A program made the position numbers and the translations under genes. Positions 13,701-24,624 of a stretch of DNA of 64,000 nucleotides are shown piece by piece. Within the stretch, counting starts at the first letter, position 1; every line of letters starts with the position of its first letter. The notes under the pieces are model-generated. The model had not been told where the DNA came from. It searched no databases and worked only from the letters and a program-made list of their open reading frames with translations. The stretch spans positions 2,232,001 through 2,296,000 of the forward strand of contig CP099423.1 of the NCBI GenBank assembly GCA_024114885.1. Direction: 5' to 3'. The stretch is from Septoria linicola (lineage: Eukaryota > Ascomycota > Dothideomycetes > Mycosphaerellales > Mycosphaerellaceae).

Positions 13701-15072
13701 ATTCTATCGTTTACTTTCTCGACTTACTTAAGTACTAAGTCGATACTCTCCTCTTATTCTTATAGCGTTTCTAGCGATAGAATAGCTTTAGTAGCGTTAT
13801 TAAGGTTCGTTATACTAGTAAGAGGTCTACTTAAAGGTTAGAAACTAACGAGAGAGCTTTCGCGATTAGTACGAGCGAGCGCTATACCTTATATAGAACT
13901 TAAAGAAGCTATCTTTCGTCGTTTCTTTAAGGAATCTTATCTAGGTAGTTCTTATATAGGACTTCGAATAGGCGAGATAGAAGGCAAAAGCGCTAGTCTT
14001 AATAAGCGTTTAAACGTTAAAGAACGCTAGAAAGGAGAAGTCTTATTCTTTATACGCGATAGAGAAAGAGAACGTCTTTAATTAGTCGTATTAGTAGCTT
14101 AGAGCGATATAAAGCGCGTAACTAGTAATAAGTAACTTAAATAGTAAGGAGAGTTAGGCGCGTAACTAGTTAAAGAGTTTTCTATTATATTAGTTACTAC
14201 TTACGTATATAAATAGCTATATAGTGTTACTAGATAGTAACGAAAGATAAAAACTAAACTTAATAGAAGTAAGGCTCTATAGTAACTAATTAATAGTTAA
14301 TAAAAAAGAAGAGATCGTTTAGAGCGTAAAAGTAGTCTAATTATATACCTTACTATAGTAGCGTAACTACTATTAGGATTAGAGGTCTATACGCGAGGCT
14401 TAGTTACGTAAGGTTTTAGTTATCGTTTAAAAAGATAACTAAAAGTTTACTTTACCTTAACGCTTCTATAGCCGTCGTATACTACTAACGCTACTACTAA
14501 CTACTATAGTATATACCTTACTATCGCTAACGAGGACTAAGACTTAGATACTATCGTCGTTACTTCTACTAACTTAAAAGAGCTTTATTTTTTATATACC
14601 TAGTCGACTTACTAGATCGCGCTTTCCGTATCGTAAGAGACCGCTAGCGCTATAATTAATAGCTAGAAAGGAGCTATTAGAGCCGCTATCGCTAAAGATT
14701 TAAGCTTCTTTACCTCTAGGTAAGCTAAAAAACCTTAAACTTTAAGAATTCTCTACTAGAAACTAATATTTTTAGTAATTCTTTACCGATTAGTAATAGA
14801 AAAGGGCTCTAGGAAGACAGATCGTAGTACTAACCTTAGAAATCGCTAGTAGAAAAGAGCTTTAGAAGTATAGGTCTAGCTTAGATTTTAAGACCTAGTA
14901 GTAGAAAGTAGCTCGAGATAGCTAACTTTTATAGTAATAGTAGGCTCGAGACTTAGAAAAAGGAGTAGGATAGTAGGTTAACTAGTAGATATAGAATCTA
15001 TACTTAAAAGTTAAGCTTAGGAGAGTAACTAGCTATATAGATACTTATCTTAGCTATAGAAAATAGTATTAA
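10449..15072. repeat. Right arm of the large inverted repeat
   Basis: This is the reverse complement of about 1-4,683. It carries the second copy of the unclassified 3.6-kb element (about 10,851-14,440) on the minus strand. The longest surviving ORF of the whole transposon block lies here (11,171-11,392, minus, 73 codons). The matching part of the left arm (about 3,750-3,970) carries the same frame with a stop. That ORF is a relic, not a gene. Confidence 0.85.
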
Positions 15073-15335
15073 GATAGTTAGGATTAGCTAGATTTCTACT
15101 AATCTAGTAAAAGAGAAGCTTAGGAGGCTTAGATTAGAGCTCGATAGTAGCTTTAGGAATAAAAGAAGTATTTAGAATAGCTAAGATTTAGCTAGATTTC
15201 TACTAGTCTAGTAAATTATAAGCTTAAGAAGCTCTAATTAGAGCTTAATAGTAGCTTTAGGACTAAAAGAAGAGCTCGAGAAGGTTAGATTAGAGCTCGA
15301 TAGTAGCTCTAGGAATAAAAGAAGTACTCGAGATA
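15072..15335. repeat. Short tandem array, about 105-bp unit
   Basis: Two near-complete copies and one partial copy of a unit of roughly 105-110 bp follow each other. Each contains a block like TTAGCTAGATTTCTACT, then AGAGCTCGATAGTAGCT, then AGGAATAAAAGAAGTA. The array sits directly outside the right inverted-repeat arm and before the Gypsy element. Confidence 0.65.
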
Positions 15336-15339
15336 GTAC

Positions 15340-18300
15340 GAACTTAGGAATATTAGCTCTTTTATAGTAGAGGCTAGGCTTTAGTAGCTAGATCTTAGCT
15401 TATACCTCTAATTAAGTATCGCTTATCGAATTTCTACTTCTTTAGCTCTACTAGGCTAGCTTTAGCCTTTAGCTTACTAAGTCTTCTACTTCTTCTTTAA
15501 GCTCTATTAATAGCTAGCGTATATAACTCTCTCTTTCTTCTTAAGTTATTACTAATAGCTTACTAATAAAGATCTATAGATACTTATACCTAGATAGAAG
15601 TCCTAGTTCTATAACCTTTACTATTAGTAGTAGTACTTCTTCTAGTTTAATCTAATCTAGAACTAGCTTTAGGTTTTCTTATAGAAAGATATATTTCTTA
15701 AAGTCTATTCTCTTATAGACGTACTCTCGTTTTAAGCTATCTAGTTTCTTAAGCTTATACGATATACCTCTCTATAATACTTTAGATACTCTAAAAAAGC
15801 CTTCCTACCTAAACGTAAGTTTATAAGAGAAGCTAGTTTTTAACTTAGAGCGGTATACTAATACGAGATCTCTTTTCTTTAGTATAGTAAGATCTATATA
15901 GTAATATTTATCGAAGTACGCCTTGTTCTATTCTTAGAGACGCTATTAACGTAGTTATCCTTCTTCTATAGTCGTTTCTATAGCTTCTAGAGCTTAAGCT
16001 CGAATCGTAAGAAGCTCTACTCTAGTCTTAACCTTACTCTAATCTATAGTCGAAGGTATAGTATTCTAGCTCGATTAGTAGTACTACGTTACGCCTAATT
16101 ATTACTTTCGATAGTATTAGGCTAGTAGTAGAGACTATTATCGTTCTCTCTACCTATAGAACCGCTAGAATATAGTTACGAATCGTATAAAGGCCGCTAT
16201 TAGAGAGCTTTAAGTAAGCGTCTAATATTATCTTATAGCTAACTTTAACGATAGCGTTAGACTAAGAGTAGTATAGCGAAATATTAATACGTTTAATACT
16301 ATACGATAGTAGTAGCTTCTCTATATTACTAAGGTTAGTCTTATAGTTGTTAAGGATAACTTCTATAGCGGCACTCTACTAGTAAAAGATCTCTTCCTAT
16401 ATAAACCTTACTATCTATACTAAGGAGATACTCTTCGCTAGGTACTAGAATATACGTACTTCTAGCTAGCGCGATAGAGATTCGCGTATAACTATTAACG
16501 AATAGTTCTTTAAGATATATAAGCTATCGATATACTACCTCTAGCCGACTATAACTTAGAGTAGGATCTATAGTTCTCTAGGTACCTATCGTCTATACTA
16601 AAGACTATAAATAGTATATTACCGAATAGTAAGCGAGATTTAAGCCTAGACTCTATCCTACTACTATCGTTTCTAGATAAGATTATACGTCTATTTAGCG
16701 CTACGATAACCGTTCTTATAATAGTATACCTTAATAATACGAGCTTACGCTTTAGGTTTATTAATAACTCGCTATAGAGGTCTAGCTACTCGCTCTTAGC
16801 GCTAGAGCTAGTTATTCTTAATATAAAATAGCCGACACTTCTTCTTTAACTACTTATACTCGTTATTAGAAACTCTCTTAGGTCTTTATATTCGTATAAG
16901 TACGAAAGCGATATTTATTAACTCCTAAGAGTAGATCTTATTAATTATAGATAGCTCGCTCTAAATTACCTATATAGAGAAAGCGTTAACGTAGAAGGTA
17001 TCGAAGAATTACTCGTTAATTATTAGATCTACGTCTTCTTCCTATTCTATAGCTTCTATATTATTAGGCGTAATAGGCTTCCTCGATAGCGAATCCGGAG
17101 CTATATACTTCTTACTAGGAACATATATAACGTTAAAGTCGAAGAGGTAGATCTATACTAGCTAGCGCGTTATTACTATATTCGGCAAATTAGAGGTAGC
17201 TTTATTAAGCTAGTAAATAAGAGTATTTATATTAATCTCTAGTTAGAAGTATACTCTAAATAGCTACGGTTTTAGCTTCTTTAATACCTTTAGTATACTA
17301 AGATATTTACGCTTTCTAGTATTATACTTAACTTCTACTAGGTTAAATAGGCTAGACTTATATCGAACTAGATAGTAGAGAAGTAGCTCGTCTCGATTAT
17401 ATTAGGAAAGTATATATCTCTAACCTTTACTACTCGAATCTACGTCTATAATAATAAGTCCTACTCCTTCTCTATAGTTAAGAGTAACTAGGGCTAGAGC
17501 TAAAACTAGTGCCTTTAAGACGACGTCTTTAGCTAGTTAGTGTTTAGTAGTCTATTAAAACTTAGTATCCTTCTATAAGAGCTTAAATAGCGGAGTAAGA
17601 ATAATCGTAAAACCTTTAACCTAGACGCGGTAGTATATAACTACGCTAAGGAAGATTCGAACCTTCTTCTAATTCTCTAGCGTCGGCTACTTCTTAATCT
17701 TCGCTACTCTTATAAAGTCTAGATAGCGACTATCGATACTAGTAAGGTAACTAACGATTACTAGTTATTCGTAATAGAGCTATAGTTTATTAAAAGCTAC
17801 GGTTATATTAGCTCGTTCTATATTATAGAGAACGTCGTCTATAGCTATAATATGTTTAATAACGTAGTAGTAGAGGCTAGGTTTAACCTCTTTACTATCG
17901 TACTTCGTCTTAGGCTCTTTAATACTAATATTATTAAGGAACGGCTGTACCTTATACGAGATATACTCTATAAGTACTTGATTAATAATACGAACGAACT
18001 AGGTAATAGAATTCGTAGCTTCTTATAGTAACGTTATCTACTATAATAAACCTAGTAGCGAATCGAAGCCTATAAGGTCTCTATATAATTTATCGAGTAG
18101 GATTTAGTTATATCTAGAGAAGATATTAACTAACGAGGCTAGCGCGTAACTAGTAAAGTCCTTAGAGAAACCCTTAGCGTCGAGTAGTAAGTTCGAATCT
18201 CTTATAGTAACTTAATTAAACTTCTAAGCTATATTAATTAACTAATACTTCTTTAGCTTACTCGCTTCTATCTTCTTACTAATAAGAAAGTATAGGTTTC

Positions 18301-21300
18301 GATAAGTACCGTAGTATAGCTTAAGAGTTCTAGCTTAGATTCGTTATCTTAGTATATCTTCTACGACGTGTCGTAGAGATAGGTTTAGCTTAAAGCCTAG
18401 GTACTACTATAGCTCGTAAGGAATTATCTAAATCTTCTATAGTAGAGTAATATTAGGATTAATTTAGCCTAAATACGTAAAGTCCTACGTAAAGGTAGCT
18501 TCTCGATTCCTTAGTATATAGTATAATAAATCTAGCTCCTTTAGTAGTAGTTCTATACTAGGTTTAAACTTTATAAGCCGTTTAGGTATAAGGTATAACC
18601 TAGGCTCGATCGTCGAGAACCTCTTAGTTAAGTACTTACTATTATAAGGTCTAGTACTAGGTAGTATAGTCGCCTCCCTCTTAATATAAGTCCGTCGCTA
18701 GTCCTTTAATCTACTAGGGTTCGAGCTATTAGTTATAGTAATATTAGTATTTACTAGTTTAATCTTATTAGTAACTCGCTTATAAAGAGTATAGGCGCTA
18801 ATATAATTATCTAGCTTCTACTACCTCGTAGCTTCTTTATTATAAGCTTTCTCTACTACTATATTAATAGCGGCTAAGATAACGTACGTCTCCTTGCTAA
18901 GCTCGTTATCTACTTTATTAGAAATAACCTTATCGTAGGGTCTAGGTTCTTAGATAGCTAGCTCTACCTCTCTAAGCTTTCTACGAGTAATTATCAAGTA
19001 TTCGCCTCTATAATTTAAACCCTAGCTCGATTAAGATACTAGCTTAGTATCTTTAAAACTATACCTAATACCCTAGTATAAGTCTCGCTCGCTAGTATAA
19101 GCTAGCTTAGCTTCGCTAGTAGCTAGTAGAAGCTTCTTAAGTCGACTATTTTAGCTAAATTTAGTAACGTTACTTTTAATAGCTACTACTACGAGATAGT
19201 TATACTATGTTTAAGTCTAGCTATAATTAACCTATCTTAATAGCTCGAGCTACTATCGTAGAGAGGTACTTTGTCTAATTAAGTCTACTATAAAATAGTC
19301 TCTAAAGTAAATTACCTTTATATACGATAACTACTATATAAGATAGTTAAAGACTTAATTCTCTAGGAGTTTAGAGCTATCGATAACTATAAACGAACAC
19401 TAGTACTAATCGCTTATCTATCTATACTACTAGTATAGTTTAAAGTATAGTATAGAAGGTATAACGTAATTATCGTTTAAAAAGGTAACTATAGAACGTT
19501 CTACTAGCTAACTCTTCTAAATAGAGTTTTTACCTCTAACTACTAAACCTTATACGGAAAGAGTAGTAGAAGCTTAAAAAGCTTATAATCTCTCTCTCTA
19601 CTCCTTACTAATATATAATCTAGAGTCCTCGATAGTATACTCTATATTCTTTAGCTAGTAATTACTAAAAGTTAGAGTTCAGATACTAACTCCTATTAAA
19701 TCTTAACGCGATATATATATTAGAGCCTCTACTAAACTCGTGCCGCCGACTAGAGCTAGTTCTTTAGTACTCTAGCTTTTCCTAGGACTTGTTCTATAGT
19801 ACGTATATTACTATAGCTATTAAAGCTAGTAAATATAATAATATAGCTGTCTAGAGTACTAATTAAGCTCTCTTACGAGCTATTATCGTAGTTCTTAGAA
19901 GCTAGGCGTACTCGCCGCGCCTATAGCTAGCTAAGTAAGATCGGGCCGTTCGCTAGTAAGACTAGAAATAGTATAGTAACTCTAACGCTAAAGGTATCGA
20001 CTAATACCTCTAGGTAGTATCTAACGAAAGTAACCTTACTCTCGACTCCTTCTATAGTAATATTACTAAGAGAGGTTATACCGACTTAAAGCTTTCGAAC
20101 GTATTCGATTAGTATAATTATTAACTTAGCGCCCTCGTCGATTAAAGACTTATAAGCTATTATTCGAGGTCTGTACTTCGTAGGTACGTAGATACTTAGA
20201 ATAATTTAATAGATATTATCGAATAATAGAAGAATCTTATTAGTCTACTTATAAAGCTTAGAAGCGAGCCTAGGCTTAACTATATTAATCGCTATAGTAG
20301 TAGCTTAGAAGGCCTTAATATCGGTCGCTAAAACAGCTTTTATTAGCTTCTCTACTATATCGTAGAAGGCTTTAGATAGTAAGGAATATATACTAATCTT
20401 AGCTCTACTACCTCTATTCGTATGCTTCTTTATATAGAGCTTATCAAGCTTCTTATATAGATCTATGTCGTTTAGAATACGACTCTATAAAGAATACGAC
20501 GCCTACTCGCTATAGAGAATAATCTCTACTAAGCTTAATTAGACCTTAGATTCGAGTATTTTATCTATCTAGAAGACGTTAGCGTTATTATTAGTATATA
20601 TAGCTTAGAGGTAATTGTCTATACGCTTAGTCTTCGAAGGCTCCTTAGCCTTCTTTTACTTTTAAGTATATATAGGAGCGACTAGAACTAGTAGACTATT
20701 TAGATAGTCGTATATCTACTTATCCTCGATCTTATCGTTATTACGTCTCTAAGTTTAAGAATCCTCTAACTCCTCTATATCTATAAGATAAGGAGCTAGC
20801 TAGTTTCTATCTTTAACCTCTTTAATATAGAGGTAACGATAAGCGTAGGTTCTTATAGCTATAGCCTAGGTCGTAATCCGTTTCTATACTCCTATTAGCT
20901 ATCCTCTAACTAGATAAGAAGGATTTAGGTTCTACTTTATCTTTACGCTATCTCTAGCTACGTAGGCGCCGATTAGGTCGTCCTAATCCTTCTATATAAT
21001 AGAAGCGACTTAGCTAATATTAATAGGACCGTCGATACTAGCTACCTTGTTCGCTATTCTCTACTAGCTCGCTCTTAGCGTTAATAAATAATCTATATTT
21101 TCAAGATTAATCTTTCTATAGCGCTACTCTAATACTCCTATTAATACGAATAGCTTTAGTAGTTCCTTATCCTAGTAGTACTATATCTTTTCTATACCTA
21201 GGCGAGGCGTTCTATAGTATATAATACTAGTCTTTAGATCTCTATATATTAAGCCCTTAGTCTCGAACTACTATAGGTACTCGTAGTTTATAGCTATATA

Positions 21301-22630
21301 GCCTTCGAGCCTATATATCTAATAACCTAAAATCTTTAGAGTAATCGCTACGTAGGCCTTAATTATTAATCTGTTATCTATCGTAGCTAAGTTAATCGAA
21401 ATCTCCTAGCTATAAGTAGGCCTTAGAATATATAGATAGTCGTGAGCGTAAGACTTCGCCTACTATCCTATCGACGAGCGTAGTAGCTACGAGCCTCTTT
21501 CTTCGAGTCGACGAATCGTAGTAATTATAAGGTCTTATATACTAGCGGTAATATTATCGACGCTTACTAGCTTATAGCCTTTATAGACTACTATTTCTCT
21601 AGCCTTAAACTTAGAGTTTAGCCTTAGAGCGGACTTCTTTACTACTTCGTATAACTACTAGACGTCTCTACTACCTTTATTATATACTTCTAATTTAAAG
21701 TCCTTATTACTATTAATCTAACGCTAGGCTGTTTTTAAGAGCTTACTATAATCTAAGTTACTATTATTAAGGTCTAACCTAAGATAGGCCTAGAGTCTTT
21801 TACTAAAACGAAATAGAAGGCCTTATACGAATAGAAGAATACGAGAACGCTCGTCTATATACGAAGTAGGTATAGTATTAGAGTAGAGTATAAACTGCCT
21901 TAAGTACTCTAAGAGATTATTATCCTCGCTATAGTCGACCTTATAAAGGTTTTCTATATAGTAGTAGTTTCCGAGTATATATATATTATTATACTTTTAG
22001 TACTCCTTAATAATCGACTCTTTAAACTTAGTATAGTCTCGGTCGTAGAAACTATTAAGGCGCTAGTATCTTCTACGTTAGATAACCGTAACCTAAGTAA
22101 GTAACTTCTTATAAAGCTATTTATTATTATTAATAAGTAGAATAGCGTAGTTACTATATAGTACTTTAAAACGCTTAATATACTTAGTTACGTTCTCTTT
22201 ATTAAAGAAGAGATTCTAGTCCGAGCTAGGTAGTAGTAGAACCTAAGCGATAATTACCTTCTAGCTTTAGGTTACTTAGATAGTCTCTATAAGTAGCTAG
22301 AACTACGCTATAGATAGTCTATCTCCTAAGTTCGGTTCTTAAAAGATATTAGTATTAGAGTTAAGGTTAGTACCTCTTAAGTCCTCTACTTCTATAGATA
22401 TATCGTTATCTAGTAGAGGGAATAAAGTAAAAGTAGATAGTAGCTTTACTAGAGATCTTCGAATTTGCTTATTAAGCTAGTTAGATAAGCTACTATCTAG
22501 TATTTTAGGCTAGCTAGTAGATACTAATTCACTTATAGAGCTCGTTCGAAAGTGTTCTAAGAGTATATTATACTCTCCTTAATTAGGTTTTTAAATAAAA
22601 TATAGTTATTATTTAAAACGATAACTAAAA
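15340..22630 (-). mobile_element. Gypsy-type (Ty3/Gypsy) retrotransposon, RIP-inactivated
   Basis: Minus-strand frames give a retroviral-type aspartic protease relic at about 20,060-20,200 (S-L-I-D-E-G-A-K-L in place of the usual DTGA/DEGA core). The reverse-transcriptase active-site region (I-D-D-V-L) is near 17,820-17,860. The downstream connection block, V-R-I-F-L-S-V-V-I-Y-Y-R ... L-L-x-K-D-T-K-F, is near 17,550-17,720. An RNase H-like segment runs to about 17,100. Integrase is expected at 15,800-16,900, and Gag at 20,400-22,500. Stops fall at Gln/Trp positions, as RIP predicts. The Gag-protease part is bracketed by the same near-palindrome as the unclassified element (19,468-19,490 and 22,604-22,626). 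The LTRs were not located. Confidence 0.78.
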
Positions 22631-23339
22631 AACAAAAGTCTAAAATTTTATTAGCTATCTAAAGGTAAACGTTAAACTTTTCTTTATAATACTAGAGCTA
22701 CATTAATTATACCTAATAAGCAAGGCATGTCGTATCGTATAGTTCGACTATTTATAGTAAGGCGCGTCTATTTTACTTATTTAGGTAATTCGCTATATAA
22801 CTATAGTAGTATAATATTACGTTAGCCTATACTATATACCGGGTCTAGAGCCTTAGACGTAATTAGTGTCCTTAGCTAAACGATTAGCGTCTAACGCTAT
22901 ACTAGAGCTTATTCTAAGCGATCTATATACTAGAGGATACGAGATTACCTAGATAGGTCTAGCCTATCCTATAGCCTCTACGCTATCCGAACGAGAGCGT
23001 TTTCACGCTAAACTAGAGTCTAATCGAAGACTATTATAGGTATAGAGACCCTAAGTAAATCTCCGATATAGTAAGTCGCCTTACTATCTATATAATAATT
23101 ACCGAATAGATCTATACTAAGAGGTACTAGAGGTTTATAACTTTTCTAGGTTAGAGCGATATCTATATTCTAGAGGCTTCTATATTACTATAGCCTTTTA
23201 AGTCGCCTCTTACGTAGGCTCCTTTAGGCCTCTTATTAATGTTTATAGTATATTAGTTCTCGCTTTAAGGCTACTATCTACCTTCTACGCTTCTAGTCCT
23301 AGTATAAGAGAGAAGAGATAGCCCTACCTTCGGCTCTAT
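22631..23339. mobile_element. RIP-mutated sequence of unknown origin
   Basis: About 700 bp with the same CA/TG depletion as its surroundings, a few residual CA/TG sites, and no readable frame. It could hold the 5' LTR or leader of the Gypsy element; I could not match it to anything at the element's other end. Confidence 0.4.
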
Positions 23340-23620
23340 TAATAGATAATAACTATCCTAATACTAACCTCCTAGGTAGGTATAAGAGTAGTTATTATAG
23401 AACAAGACCTATTCGGAGAGTAATAGTCTTATAATACGTATATTAACTAGTAGTAACGAGCTTAAACTAGTAGTCCTAAGACTAAGAGCCTATACTAGGA
23501 CCGTAGGACATTGAATTAATCAAGTAGAGTAAATATTGCTATCTTAGAAACGAGCTACTATCTTACTTTTATACTAAAACTACTAAGTATAGTATATAGG
23601 TAGGCCTTTACCTTACTAAT
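23340..23620 (+). repeat. 281-bp repeat, copy 3
   Basis: Direct copy of 10,449-10,729 and the same length. It keeps a few CA and TG sites (for example around 23,511-23,540) that are TA in copy 2. It is therefore less mutated and may be younger or at the edge of the affected region. It probably represents a solo LTR or MITE. Confidence 0.72.
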
Positions 23621-24190
23621 ACTTATTCTCTTTATAATACTTACTATATTAATACTCGAACTATCTTCTATAAGCGTTATCTATAAAAAAGATATAAGTA
23701 TACTCGAGTTCGAGTATATAAAGGCCGAACTAGCTATAGGAAATATTAATACTAAAGATATAGGCTTAGTAGCCTTAGAGTATACGCTAGTACTAATATA
23801 GAATCGAATACTATTAACTATACTCTTTTAGTCTATTACTACTAGTAAGTACGTAGTATATTATAGTATTATCGTTAATAGCTACTAATATCTATAATTT
23901 TCAAGTCGCTATCTCGTTTAGTAAAGAAACTATCTTAAATTTAGTAATCGTCGAGAGAGGTTAACTACTATATTTCGTCGGCTAGATTATAGTATTAGTC
24001 GGCTAATCTATAACGTAACGTCTTCTTTAGATTTATTAAACTATTATAGATAGTTAGGCGACTCTAGTACGCTCTCTAGCTAGTTTAACTAAAAGAAGGT
24101 TATAATAGTATACTATACGAAACTCTTAGTACTATTCGAATTCGAATAAAGACTCTTATTTAGGCAAATACTATAAAGTTATTAGATATA

Positions 24191-24624
24191 CTCGGCATGA
24201 AGTGCATTCTATGCCTATAAGTCTTGTTGCTTTTATACTAGCGAAGCAACGTGTATTAAGGACATTTTGTAGACTTGATAGGAATCACGGCACAGGTCAT
24301 AGTGCAATCGAGCACGCTGCTTGTTGTTTGTTCTTCGCTTCTATGAATATGTCGAGGGGCCAGTACGCGTGGTGTCAACGAAAGGTCATAAGTAAGCACA
24401 GAGTCACTTCACCTGAGACTGGCTAGTGAATTATCATATTGCAAGCGATCACCCGACGCCTCTGTGTACGTCACGCCATTTTGAATGAGCGTCTGACCAC
24501 ATTTGAGTCAATATATCTAGAGCCATCTCACACCTTTGCCTGTCAACTTCTTAATCAACATTGCTGACCTCCTTCGGCTGCACGAATACCACTTCACAGA
24601 CTCAAGCTTGATCCGAGACTGTCA
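24191..24624. other. Boundary and upstream region of the first gene
   Basis: Dinucleotide composition returns to normal within tens of bases of 24,190. The remainder holds no convincing gene; a 74-codon ORF at 24,202-24,426 has no recognisable features. The region presumably contains the promoter of the Gly-rich gene. Confidence 0.5.

Larger units (their letters stand above)
1..24190. mobile_element. RIP-mutated transposon nest, gene-free block
   Basis: The block is almost devoid of CA and TG dinucleotides (typically one per several hundred bases), while TA, CG, CT and AG are common. This is the expected result of RIP, the premeiotic C-to-T mutation of duplicated DNA at CpA in Pezizomycotina. 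CpG is retained, which argues against simple decay of methylated CpG. No ORF longer than 73 codons survives. Recognisable inside are Copia and Gypsy polymerase frames on the minus strand and a large inverted repeat. Normal dinucleotide use returns abruptly at about 24,190-24,200. The dinucleotide pattern is seen directly; RIP as the cause is family knowledge. Confidence 0.93.

Noticed and set aside
1..24190. Centromere or mitochondrial insertion as an explanation of the AT-rich block
   Set aside because: Readable retrotransposon frames, selective CA/TG loss and retained CpG fit RIP-mutated transposons. A centromeric location cannot be excluded but nothing specific supports it.
24202..24426. 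74-codon plus-strand ORF at the edge of the RIP domain
   Set aside because: No domain, no splice or codon support, and it lies across the composition boundary; probably chance.
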